A DNA stretch of 9,482 nucleotides from Pseudomonadota bacterium (lineage in GTDB: Bacteria > Pseudomonadota > Alphaproteobacteria > Caulobacterales > Caulobacteraceae), in NCBI GenBank assembly GCA_023445705.1, contig JAEXKM010000448.1, positions 1 to 9,482 of the forward strand, written 5' to 3'. Shown here piece by piece: positions 1 to 7,528 of this stretch. Position 1 is the stretch's first letter; every line of letters begins with the position of its first letter. The notes under the pieces were generated by a model. That model saw only the letters and a program-made list of their open reading frames with translations. It made no database searches and was not told where the DNA came from. A program made the position numbers and the translations under genes.

Positions 1-744
1 ACTATCCCCGTACCTCACGCCGGTGAGATAGAGCCCGTCGGCCGGCGCGACCGGGCCGCAGGCCTTGCGGTCCCGGGCCTCGAGCGCCTGGCGCACGTCA
101 GCGGCGCTCCAGCGGCCGATCCCCGCCTCCGCCAGCGTCCCGGTCATCGACCGGACCTGCCGGTGCAGGAACGAGCGCGAGGCGAACTCCAGCAGGACAT
201 ACTCGCCCTCACGCCAGGCGCGGGCCACGTCGAGGGTCTTCATCGGCGACTTGGCTTGGCATTGCATGTGCCGGAAGGTCGTGAAGTCGTGATGGCCGAT
301 CAGGACCTGCGCCGCCTCGTGCATGGCCTGGGCGTCCAGCGGCTTCTTGACGTGCCAGACGCGCCCGCGGTCCAGGGCCGGCGGGCTCTTGCGATTGAGG
401 ATGCGGTAGATGTAGCGCCGCTCGGTCGCCGAAAAGCGCGCGTGCCAGTCGCCCGCCACCAGTTCGACATCCAGCACGGCGATCGGTTCGGGCACGAGAT
501 GGGCGTTGATGGCGTCGCGAACGACCTCCGGCCGCCAGTCCCGCTCCAGGTCGATGTGGATCACCTGGCCGGTCGCGTGGACACCGGTGTCCGTGCGGCC
601 CGCGGCCTGCAGGCGCAGCGTCTCGCCGCTGAACGCCTTCACCGCGCGCTCGATCGAGGACTGCACCGAGGGCAGGTCGTCCTGGGCCTGGAAGCCCTTG
701 TAGGGCCGGCCGTCATATTCGATGGTCAGGCGATAGCGCGGCAC
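1..744 (-). CDS. truA: tRNA pseudouridine(38-40) synthase TruA, 3' end cut by window edge
   Basis: TruA isomerises uridines 38, 39 and 40 in the anticodon arm of many tRNAs to pseudouridine; it is a cytosolic homodimer. Reading from GTG at 744, the protein starts VPRYRLTIEYDGRPYKGFQ, the usual TruA N-terminus, and carries the catalytic motif GRTDTGVHA with the nucleophilic aspartate at residue 52. A second family block, FLHRQVRSMTG, lies in the C-terminal half. The frame is open to base 1, giving 248 codons and ending ...GLYLTGVRYGDS, which is near the normal family length, so probably only a few residues and the stop are missing. The start is GTG; its G is the last base of the fmt stop codon (TAG/GTG overlap by one base), which suggests translational coupling behind fmt. 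No separate promoter is visible. Confidence 0.95.
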   Translation of the reverse strand, partial: MPRYRLTIEYDGRPYKGFQAQDDLPSVQSSIERAVKAFSGETLRLQAAGRTDTGVHATGQVIHIDLERDWRPEVVRDAINAHLVPEPIAVLDVELVAGDWHARFSATERRYIYRILNRKSPPALDRGRVWHVKKPLDAQAMHEAAQVLIGHHDFTTFRHMQCQAKSPMKTLDVARAWREGEYVLLEFASRSFLHRQVRSMTGTLAEAGIGRWSAADVRQALEARDRKACGPVAPADGLYLTGVRYGDS

Positions 745-1670
745 TAGCCCAGCTCCGTCCCAGCCGCGACCGGCGAGCCGCGCAGGAAGACCTCGGCGTC
801 CTGGGGCCCTTTGCCCTCGCGCTGGACCCGGAGCAGCCGCACCGCCCCTTCGCGGCAGGCGACCAGCAGGGCTTCGTCGAGAACCTGACCGGCGACGCCC
901 TCACCGTCCTCGACTCGCGACAACAGCGCCTTTACGCGCACTGGTCCCTTGGCTGTCGGCAGTTCGAACCAAGCGCCCGGAAACGGCGAGAGACCGCGGA
1001 TCTTGTGATCGACCTCGGCGGCCGACCGATCCCAGCGCAAGCGCGCCTCTTTCGGGCGAATCTTCTTGGCGTAGGTCGCCCCCTCCTCGGCTTGCGGGGT
1101 CGCATGCGCGCCCGAACGCTCCACCTCGGCCATGGTCCGCGCCAGCAGGCCAGCGCCGACCTCGGCCAGCCGGTCATGCAGGCTGCCCGCGGTTTCCAGC
1201 GCATCTATGCGGACGGTCTCGGAGGCGAGCACCGGACCTTCGTCCAGGCCTTCGGTCATCTGCATCACCTGGACGCCGGTGACCTTGTCGCCCGCCATGA
1301 TCGCGCGCTGGATCGGGGCCGCGCCTCGCCAGCGAGGCAGCAGAGAGGCGTGCAGGTTGAAGCAGCCCAGGCGCGGCGCATCGAGCACAGCGGCCGGCAG
1401 GATCTGGCCGAAGGCGACAACCACGCCGGCGTCGAGGTTCAAGGCGGCGAAGGCCTCGATCTCCTCGGGCGCGCGCATGGAGACCGGCGTCCTCACCGGA
1501 ATGCCGCGCTCCTGCGCGAAGGCGTGGACCGGCGAGGGCTTCAGGACTTGCCCCCGGCCACGCGGGGCGGGCGGCTGCGAATAGACGCAAGCGATCTCGT
1601 GGCCCGCCTCGACCAGGGCGGCCAGGGCGGACACGGCGAAGTCGGGCGTTCCCAGAAAAGCGATGCGCAT
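744..1670 (-). CDS. fmt: Methionyl-tRNA formyltransferase
   Basis: Fmt transfers a formyl group from 10-formyltetrahydrofolate to Met-tRNAi, making the initiator for bacterial translation. The 308-residue product has the normal family length. The N-terminal Rossmann-like formyltransferase domain begins MRIAFLGTPDFAVSALAAL. The folate and active-site block is FNLHASLLPRWRGAAPIQ (about residues 104-121), with catalytic Asn105 and His107, and Asp143 lies in EGLDEGP; these match Asn106, His108 and Asp144 of the E. coli enzyme. The tRNA-binding C-terminal domain follows from about residue 205. ATG at 1670 gives the canonical N-terminus. It forms a two-gene unit with truA. Its functional partner def is nearby on the same strand, but the opposite-strand lipoprotein gene separates them, so fmt probably has its own promoter in the 91-base gap; I see only a weak -10-like TAAAAT there (minus strand, 1698-1703). 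Confidence 0.97.
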   Translation of the reverse strand: MRIAFLGTPDFAVSALAALVEAGHEIACVYSQPPAPRGRGQVLKPSPVHAFAQERGIPVRTPVSMRAPEEIEAFAALNLDAGVVVAFGQILPAAVLDAPRLGCFNLHASLLPRWRGAAPIQRAIMAGDKVTGVQVMQMTEGLDEGPVLASETVRIDALETAGSLHDRLAEVGAGLLARTMAEVERSGAHATPQAEEGATYAKKIRPKEARLRWDRSAAEVDHKIRGLSPFPGAWFELPTAKGPVRVKALLSRVEDGEGVAGQVLDEALLVACREGAVRLLRVQREGKGPQDAEVFLRGSPVAAGTELG

Positions 1671-1703
1671 CAGGGGTGCATGTAGCGATCTGCGAGTATT
1701 TTA

Positions 1704-1728
1704 GGAACCTCGTGCAAGCTTCGCCGTT
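1704..1728 (+). promoter_or_regulatory. EcfG (sigma-T) general stress response promoter
   Basis: GGAAC at 1704-1708 and CGTT at 1725-1728 are separated by exactly 16 bases. This is the established -35/-10 consensus of the alphaproteobacterial extracytoplasmic sigma factor EcfG (SigT in Caulobacter), which the PhyR-NepR partner switch controls. The predicted transcription start is near 1735, about 27 bases before the lipoprotein ATG. Other GGAAC strings in the window lie inside genes and I saw none with a correctly spaced CGTT ahead of a gene, so this match looks specific. The promoter is also within the fmt upstream region, so the two transcription units are divergent and share 91 bases. Confidence 0.8.
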
Positions 1729-1761
1729 TCCAGAGACATTCGGGAAGGGAGATATCCATCC

Positions 1762-2100
1762 ATGCGCAAACTGTTCATCACGGCCGTCGTCGCGTCGGGC
1801 CTGGCCCTCACCGCCTGCTCGCAGGCGACTCAGGACAACGCCAAGGCGACCGCCGACCAGGCCGCCGTCGACGCCAAGGTCGCGGCTGACAACGCCGCCG
1901 CCGAAGCTCAGCAGGCGACCGGCCAGATGGCCGCCGACGCGAAGGTCGCGGCCGCCGACGCCAGCGCTGCGGCCAAGGACGCGGCGGCTGACGCCAAGGT
2001 CGCCGCCCAGGCCGCCGCCACCGACGCCAAGGTCGCAGCAGACAAGGCCGCCGCCGACGCAAAGGCCGCCGTCCACGACGCCACCGCGCCGAACAAGTAA
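1762..2100 (+). CDS. Small Ala-rich repeat lipoprotein (Lpp/OprI- or LEA-like helix)
   Basis: This 112-residue protein is not a family I can name firmly. Residues 1-18 form a signal peptide (MRKLFITAVVASGLAL) and LTAC at 16-19 is a lipobox with Cys19 as the lipidated residue, so the mature protein of 94 residues should be membrane anchored, probably in the outer membrane since +2 is Ser. The mature part is dominated by Ala, Asp and Lys. The motif DAKVAA or a close variant starts at residues 37, 59, 77, 88 and 99, spacings of 22, 18, 11 and 11, which points to an 11-residue (hendecad) helix. It ends in lysine, as do Braun lipoprotein and OprI, whose terminal lysine is linked to peptidoglycan. 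Group 3 LEA proteins also use 11-residue Ala/Lys/acidic repeats. A Shine-Dalgarno GGGAGA at 1747-1752 lies 9 bases before the ATG. The gene is monocistronic, with an EcfG promoter and its own terminator, which implies induction under general stress. Confidence 0.88.
   Translation: MRKLFITAVVASGLALTACSQATQDNAKATADQAAVDAKVAADNAAAEAQQATGQMAADAKVAAADASAAAKDAAADAKVAAQAAATDAKVAADKAAADAKAAVHDATAPNK
1870..2069 (+). repeat. Degenerate 33-base in-frame repeats in the lipoprotein gene
   Basis: The 14-base unit GACGCCAAGGTCGC occurs exactly at 1870, 1990 and 2023 and with one or two changes at 1936 and 2056. The steps are 66, 54, 33 and 33 bases, that is 22, 18, 11 and 11 codons. Most of the array is thus a 33-base period encoding one 11-residue helical unit, with one step shortened to 18 residues. 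The two 3' copies are the most regular, consistent with recent tandem duplication. Such an array could vary in copy number between strains. Confidence 0.75.
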
Positions 2101-2115
2101 TCCGTTTTGCTGAGA

Positions 2116-2146
2116 GGGGCGGCGGCTCGACCGCCCGCCCCTTTTT
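2116..2146 (+). terminator. Intrinsic terminator of the lipoprotein gene
   Basis: A GC-rich hairpin pairs 2116-2125 (GGGGCGGCGG) with 2131-2141 (CCGCCCGCCCC) around a short CTCGA loop, with one bulged base, and is followed by five T residues at 2142-2146. It begins 16 bases after the lipoprotein stop. On the minus strand no T-run follows the stem, so it should work mainly for plus-strand transcripts, ending the message 10 bases short of the convergent def stop. Confidence 0.85.
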
Positions 2147-2155
2147 CGCGCGACC

Positions 2156-2665
2156 TTAGGCGGCGCGGGCCTGCTTCTTCACCTTGGCGACGGCGCGATC
2201 GCGCTTCAGCCGCGACAGGTGGTCGATGAACAGCACGCCTTCGAGATGGTCCATCTCGTGCTGGATGCAGACGGCGAACAGGCCGTCAGCGTCCTCGATG
2301 ACTTCTTCGCCCTGGTAGTTCAGGTACTTCAGCTTCACGCGCGCCGGCCGCTGGACCTCGTCATAGACCTCAGGGATCGACAGGCAGCCTTCCTCGTAGG
2401 GGGCGGTGTCTTCTGAGCTCCAGAGGATTTCCGGGTTCACGAAGTAGCGCGGAGCCTTTTCCTCATCGGGGCCGGCCAGGTCCATGACGATGACCCGCTT
2501 GGCGACGCCGATCTGGATCGCGGCCAGGCCGATGCCCGGCGCGTCGTACATGGTCTCGAGCATGTCATCCATGAGCGCGCGCAGAGCGTCGTCGACCTTG
2601 TCGACAGGCTGCGACACCTGCTTCAGGACGGGGTTCGGGACAACAAGGATCTCACGGATAGCCAT
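2156..2665 (-). CDS. def: Peptide deformylase
   Basis: Def removes the N-formyl group from nascent proteins at the ribosome exit, reversing the mark set by Fmt. The 169-residue protein has all three deformylase motifs: GIGLAAIQ (residues 44-51), EGCLSIPE (92-99, metal ligand Cys94) and QHEMDH (135-140, metal ligands His136 and His140, catalytic Glu137). The first motif has Ile where many enzymes have Pro (GLAAIQ versus GLAAPQ), a variation within the family range. The ATG at 2665 gives the standard MAIREILVVPNPVL start. Only 15 bases separate it from the rmuC stop upstream, so it is probably co-transcribed with rmuC; no good Shine-Dalgarno is visible in that gap, which would fit coupling to rmuC translation. 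Confidence 0.97.
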   Translation of the reverse strand: MAIREILVVPNPVLKQVSQPVDKVDDALRALMDDMLETMYDAPGIGLAAIQIGVAKRVIVMDLAGPDEEKAPRYFVNPEILWSSEDTAPYEEGCLSIPEVYDEVQRPARVKLKYLNYQGEEVIEDADGLFAVCIQHEMDHLEGVLFIDHLSRLKRDRAVAKVKKQARAA

Positions 2666-2680
2666 AAGAACGCAGGTAGG

Positions 2681-3952
2681 TCAGCGCCCCTTCGCCGTCA
2701 AGGCGGCCAGCCGCCCCGGGTCAGCCGCCTCATTGTCGCTGGCCAGCTTGGCAAGAGGACGCACGCCTGTTTCCACAGGCGCCAGTTCCGGCAAGGCCTT
2801 GGCCTCATGGTCGACCTTCAGTTCCTCGAAGCGGCGGGCCTGGGTCATGACCTGGCTCTCCAGCGAACCGACGAAGGCGTTGTACTTGCCGACCGCCTGC
2901 TCCAGCGCCTTGCCGACCGAGGCGGCGTGCCCGCCCATCACCGACAGCCGCTTGTAGAGCTCGCGTCCCAGCTTGGAAATCTCCTGGGCGTTGGCCGCCT
3001 GTTCCTCCACCCGCCAGCCGTAGACCACCGCCTTACAGAGCGCGAAGAGGGTTGTCGGCGTGACCACCAGCACCCGGCGGTCCATGGCCTCGGTCATTAG
3101 TTCGGGAATGCGCTCCAGCGCTGCGGCCAGGAAGCTGTCCCCCGGAATGAACATCGCCACGAAATCGGGCGAGCCCTGGTTGAACTGGTCCCAGTAGGTC
3201 TTGGCCGACAGCCCTTGCATGTGGGCGCGCACGCTCTGCGCATGACGGGCGTAGGCGGCCTCGCGCGTCGCTTCGTCGGCCGCGTCCTGGGCGTCGAGGA
3301 AGGCGTTGAGCGAGCACTTGGCGTCGATGACGAAGACCGCCCCGCCCGGCAGGCGAACGGTTACGTCAGGGCGACGGCGGCCCTCCTCGCTATCGGTCGA
3401 GGTCTGCTCGTCGAAGTCGTAGCGGTTGTGAAGGCCGGCGGCCTCCAGCACGTTGCGCAGGGTCTGCTCCCCCCAGCGCCCCTGCACGCCAGCGCCGCGG
3501 CGTAGCGCCGCGGAAAGCTTCCGCGCCTCGGCCTGGGTGGCGGTGGAGGCCTGCAGAAGCTGATTGATCTGCTCCTTCAGACCGCCGGTTTCTTCGGCCC
3601 GGGTCTTTTCGACCGCGATGACCTGCTCTTGGAACTTCGCCAGGGTCTCGGCGACCGGCTTGAGTTGGGCCTCCAGCCGCGCCTGGGCCAGTTGCTCTCT
3701 ATTATGGAAAGTCTCATCGGCCCGCTTCATCACCTGTTCGGCGATAGCCGCGGCGGCCTGGGCCTGCAGGAAGGCGGCGTTCTTGGCTTCCTGCTCCTCC
3801 ATCACCTTCAGGCGGGCGGCGGCGTCCTGAAGCACAAGGGCGCGCGCCTCGGCGCGATTGGCGCGGCCACGCTCCATGAAGGCCCAGGCCAGCGCGGGGA
3901 TCGCGGCGAGCAGCGCCGCTAGAAGGGCGAGCAGGACAGCGTCGAGGTTCAT
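2681..3952 (-). CDS. rmuC: DNA recombination protein RmuC
   Basis: RmuC proteins are membrane-anchored, coiled-coil proteins with a restriction-endonuclease-like core that limit DNA inversions and rearrangements; the biochemical activity is poorly defined. The 423-residue product starts with a transmembrane helix (about residues 5-26), then a long Ala/Gln/Glu-rich coiled coil (about 30-150). The RmuC core follows with QGRWGEQTLRNVLE (157-170), RPDVTVRLPGG (194-204) and VIDAKCSL (208-215); the spaced Asp and the DAK lysine fit the PD-(D/E)xK nuclease fold. Further family blocks are FIPGDSFLAAALE (268-280) and VVTPTTLFALCKAVVYGWR. Start ATG at 3952 precedes the membrane helix directly. It is the first gene of a probable rmuC-def unit. 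Confidence 0.93.
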   Translation of the reverse strand: MNLDAVLLALLAALLAAIPALAWAFMERGRANRAEARALVLQDAAARLKVMEEQEAKNAAFLQAQAAAAIAEQVMKRADETFHNREQLAQARLEAQLKPVAETLAKFQEQVIAVEKTRAEETGGLKEQINQLLQASTATQAEARKLSAALRRGAGVQGRWGEQTLRNVLEAAGLHNRYDFDEQTSTDSEEGRRRPDVTVRLPGGAVFVIDAKCSLNAFLDAQDAADEATREAAYARHAQSVRAHMQGLSAKTYWDQFNQGSPDFVAMFIPGDSFLAAALERIPELMTEAMDRRVLVVTPTTLFALCKAVVYGWRVEEQAANAQEISKLGRELYKRLSVMGGHAASVGKALEQAVGKYNAFVGSLESQVMTQARRFEELKVDHEAKALPELAPVETGVRPLAKLASDNEAADPGRLAALTAKGR

Positions 3953-3960
3953 GCTCTGTT

Positions 3961-3966
3961 CTTATA
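3961..3966 (-). promoter_or_regulatory. Possible -10 element for rmuC-def
   Basis: The minus-strand hexamer TATAAG (five of six matches to TATAAT) ends 8 bases before the rmuC ATG, so transcription from it would begin at or almost at the start codon. No convincing -35 is seen 17 bases upstream (TTTCGC). This is a weak call. A strong terminator lies only about 65 bases upstream, so rmuC-def does need a promoter between 3953 and 4031 unless readthrough occurs. Confidence 0.3.
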
Positions 3967-4031
3967 GAGAGAGTCGCAGGCCGGCGAAAGCTGGCGCGGG
4001 AGAGCCGCTTTTCGTATGCGCTCGCCAGAGC

Positions 4032-4065
4032 AAAAAAAAAAAAGCCGGGCCCAGAAGGACCCGGC
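4032..4065 (-). terminator. Strong minus-strand intrinsic terminator with 12-U tail
   Basis: Read on the minus strand, 4065-4057 (GCCGGGUCC) pairs with 4052-4044 (GGGCCCGGC) around a UUCU loop, a 9-bp stem, followed by 12 consecutive U (4043-4032). The seventh pair is a U-G wobble on the minus strand but would be an A-C mismatch on the plus strand, and the T-run lies only on the minus-strand 3' side, so the element is clearly oriented. It would end transcripts from the 4066-4374 region before they reach rmuC. Confidence 0.9.
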
Positions 4066-4121
4066 AGTTCATTAGGGAGGAAACGCCCAGGAAGGGCAGA
4101 GGCGTCAGCGACGCCTCACAG
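4032..4121 (-). ncRNA. Candidate small RNA (about 90 nt) with CU-rich anti-Shine-Dalgarno segments
   Basis: No protein gene transcribed on the minus strand ends here, yet a strong minus-strand terminator is present (4032-4065). Upstream of it on the same strand are a perfect 8-bp stem with GCU loop (4099-4106 paired with 4110-4117) and a 4-bp GCCC/GGGC stem with loop UUCCU (4085-4088 with 4094-4097). An unpaired stretch containing UUUCCUCCC (about 4083-4075) lies before the terminator. A promoter-like pair (4128-4156) would start the RNA near 4119-4122. Three stem-loops with pyrimidine-rich exposed segments (UUCCU, CCUCCC, UUCU) resemble alphaproteobacterial trans-acting RNAs that pair with ribosome binding sites. 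I cannot assign it to a named family. Ends are inferred, and an alternative is the 3' end of a longer minus-strand transcript or of antisense to the typA leader. Confidence 0.6.
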
Positions 4122-4127
4122 TTCGAA

Positions 4128-4156
4128 CATATACGGTGCGACGCACAAAACAACAA
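4128..4156 (-). promoter_or_regulatory. Candidate promoter of the small RNA
   Basis: On the minus strand TTGTTG (4156-4151) and TATATG (4133-4128) are 17 bases apart, the ideal housekeeping spacing, with partial matches to TTGACA (three of six) and TATAAT (four of six). The start would be near 4119-4122. The spacer holds an 11-base perfect dyad, GTGCG-A-CGCAC (4136-4146), and GTTCGAAC (4121-4128) abuts the -10 box; either could be an operator. No EcfG-type GGAAC/CGTT pair is present. Confidence 0.4.
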
Positions 4157-4308
4157 GCAAATTTGCGCTTGCCTGTTCACATTTTCTAATGGCGTCGAAA
4201 AATTACGTTACAAAACAGTGAGATTTTGGCCGACGCGACGCCAATAGCTATTGCTGCAGCGCACAATCGCCCCATATCAGCGTTCGGCGCCGCGGCGAGA
4301 AGGCGCTA

Positions 4309-4316
4309 GCTAAAAC
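4309..4316 (+). promoter_or_regulatory. Candidate -10 box of the typA operon
   Basis: GCTAAAAC matches the Caulobacter crescentus housekeeping -10 consensus GCTANAWC at every position. It lies 58 bases upstream of the typA ATG. I find no good TTGAC-type -35 at the expected 10-14 base distance; TTCGGCG (4283-4289) is a poor match and is placed about 19 bases away, so the call rests on the -10 alone. Confidence 0.35.
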
Positions 4317-4374
4317 GCCGTCACTCGCCTAAAAGCGCGCGCTCCCCCAAATAGGGCCTCCCGAAGCCAAATCA

Positions 4375-6209
<1,835 letters not shown>

Positions 6210-6210
<1 letters not shown>

Positions 6211-7520
6211 TGGCCGACGGCGGCGAAGTCGCAGAAGGCCACGGCGAAAGCCGTATAGCCGCACGCGAGCGCGGCTTTCGCCTGCTTGCGGTCACCGTCA
6301 CCGCTCTCTTCCTGGCCTTCGCCGCACTAGGCGGCGCTTTCGTCTGGTACGATCGCGCCGCCGGCTGGCTGCTGCACACCCATGAGGTCCGCGCCCAGGT
6401 CGACGGGCTGCGCCAGAGCCTCACCGAGGCGGAATCGGCCCAGCGGGCCTTCATCCTGACCGGGGATTCCCAGTTCACGCGCCGGCTCGACAGGGCCCGC
6501 GTGGAGGCGATGCGCCGCTTCGCCTCCCTTGAGGCCGCCACACGCGACAATCCCGAGCAGCAGCAGCGCCTGGACGAGCTCCGCGAGCTCATGACCACGC
6601 GCCTGGCCACGATCGAGGAAACCATCGCCGCCCGCCAGGCCGGCTCGCCCGGCGCGGCGATCCAGATCATCATGCGAGGCGAAGGCGTTCAGGCCATGGA
6701 CGCCGTCCGCCGCATCGCCCAGCAGATCGAGCAGGAAGAAACCCGCGTAGAGGCCAAGCGCGCGCGGCAGGTGGGCGCGGTCCGGATCATCATCATCGCC
6801 GCCCTGATCCTCTTTGCGGTGATCCTGGCCCTGCTCTTCATCAAGGCTCTCCGCGACATCAGCCTGGACCGCGAGGCCGAGGCCGACGCGGCCGAACGCC
6901 TGCGCCGGCTGCTCGACGACCGCACCCTGCTGCTCGACGAGGTCAACCACCGGGTCAAGAACTCGCTGCAGCAGATCGCCAGCGTCGTGCGCCTGCAGTC
7001 CCGCTCGGTCGAACATGCCGACGCCCGCGAAGCGCTGGACAAGACCCTCGACCGGATCATGGCCGTCGGGCGCGTCCACGAGCAGCTCTACAAGTCCGGC
7101 GAGACCGTCGGCCAGTTCGACGCCGGCCACTACGCCGAGAGCCTGGCGCGCGACCTGGTCGACTCTCTGGGCCGCGAAGACATCGCTTTGGAGACAAGGA
7201 TCGAGCCGATTCAGCTCGATCTGAAGCAGGCCGTGCCCATGGCGCTCATACTTAATGAATTGATCACCAACGCCTTGAAATACGGCTGCCCAGCCGATAG
7301 GGCCTCCACCATTCGGGTTGCGCTCGGAACCGACGGCGAGCTCTACCGTTTGAGTGTCGCAGACGATGGCGATGGTCTGCCCAAGGACTTCTCGCCGACA
7401 GTGAAGCGGGGACTTGGCATGCGGGCGATCGAGGCGTTGGCGAAGCAGTTGGGCGGTCGTTTCGAGATCGAGAACAAAAGCGTCGGGGCGTCCTTCGCTG
7501 TTATCTTCCCCAGGAGTTGA
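6210..7520 (+). CDS. CHASE3-domain membrane sensor histidine kinase, HisKA_2 type
   Basis: This 436-residue kinase should sense an extracytoplasmic or membrane signal and phosphorylate a response regulator, most likely the product of the next gene. There is a transmembrane helix at about 24-47, a periplasmic helical region (about 55-185) with the CHASE3-like stretch AESAQRAFILTGD (74-86), and a second transmembrane helix at about 191-212. The dimerisation/phosphoacceptor part has LLDEVNHRVKNSLQQIASVV, with His247 as the likely phosphorylated residue; HRVKN fits HisKA_2 rather than classical HisKA. The ATPase domain has the N box LNELITNALKYG (348-359), DDGDG (385-389) and GLGMRAIEA (401-409). 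The start is GTG at 6210, overlapping typA by one base behind a strong Shine-Dalgarno. The last 109 codons use clearly more A/T-ending codons than the preceding part. HisKA_2 kinases often feed the general stress response, but no sequence here proves that link. Confidence 0.93.
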
Positions 7521-7528
7521 GCCGCGCC

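Larger units (their letters stand above)
4121..4343. other. Palindrome-rich leader region between the small RNA and typA
   Basis: This stretch has no credible protein gene but holds a series of perfect palindromes: GTTCGAAC (4121), GTGCGACGCAC (4136), GCAAATTTGC (4157), CAATAGCTATTG (4242), GCTGCAGC (4253), CGCCGCGGCG (4288) and AGCGCGCGCT (4334). By chance a perfect palindrome of 10 bp or more is expected about 0.2 times in 220 bases at even composition; four are seen. It is locally AT-richer than its neighbours (about 4143-4225), as expected of a regulatory region. Which sites are functional cannot be told from sequence alone. Confidence 0.5.

Noticed and set aside
163..747. Long plus-strand frame opposite truA, and similar long antisense frames opposite fmt, typA and the kinase
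   Set aside because: High GC suppresses stop codons on the opposite strand; the sense strands carry clear family motifs and these frames do not.
1174..2076. 300-codon minus-strand frame spanning the lipoprotein gene and part of fmt
   Set aside because: It is a frame-shifted shadow of fmt joined to the reverse of Ala-rich repeats, with a Gly/Arg-rich sequence typical of GC-rich artefacts.
4075..4080. GGGAGG on the plus strand as a ribosome site
   Set aside because: No start codon follows within range; on the minus strand the same bases are the CCUCCC of the candidate RNA.
3962..4180. Minus-strand open frame of 72 codons starting at GTG 4180
   Set aside because: It runs through the strong terminator, its Phe run is the U-tract translated, it has no ribosome site and no recognisable domain.
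4172..4180. EcfG-type promoter for the candidate small RNA, using GTGAAC on the minus strand
   Set aside because: The first half lacks the GGAAC core and the position 16 bases on reads GCTT rather than CGTT.
4167..4193. Plus-strand TTGCCT ... CTAATGG as a further typA promoter
   Set aside because: Spacing of the two parts is short for a housekeeping promoter and the -10 matches only in its CTA core; it would give a leader of nearly 180 bases.
3858..4247. Plus-strand open frame of 129 codons
   Set aside because: It begins antisense inside rmuC and crosses the terminator A-run (Lys run); no family features.
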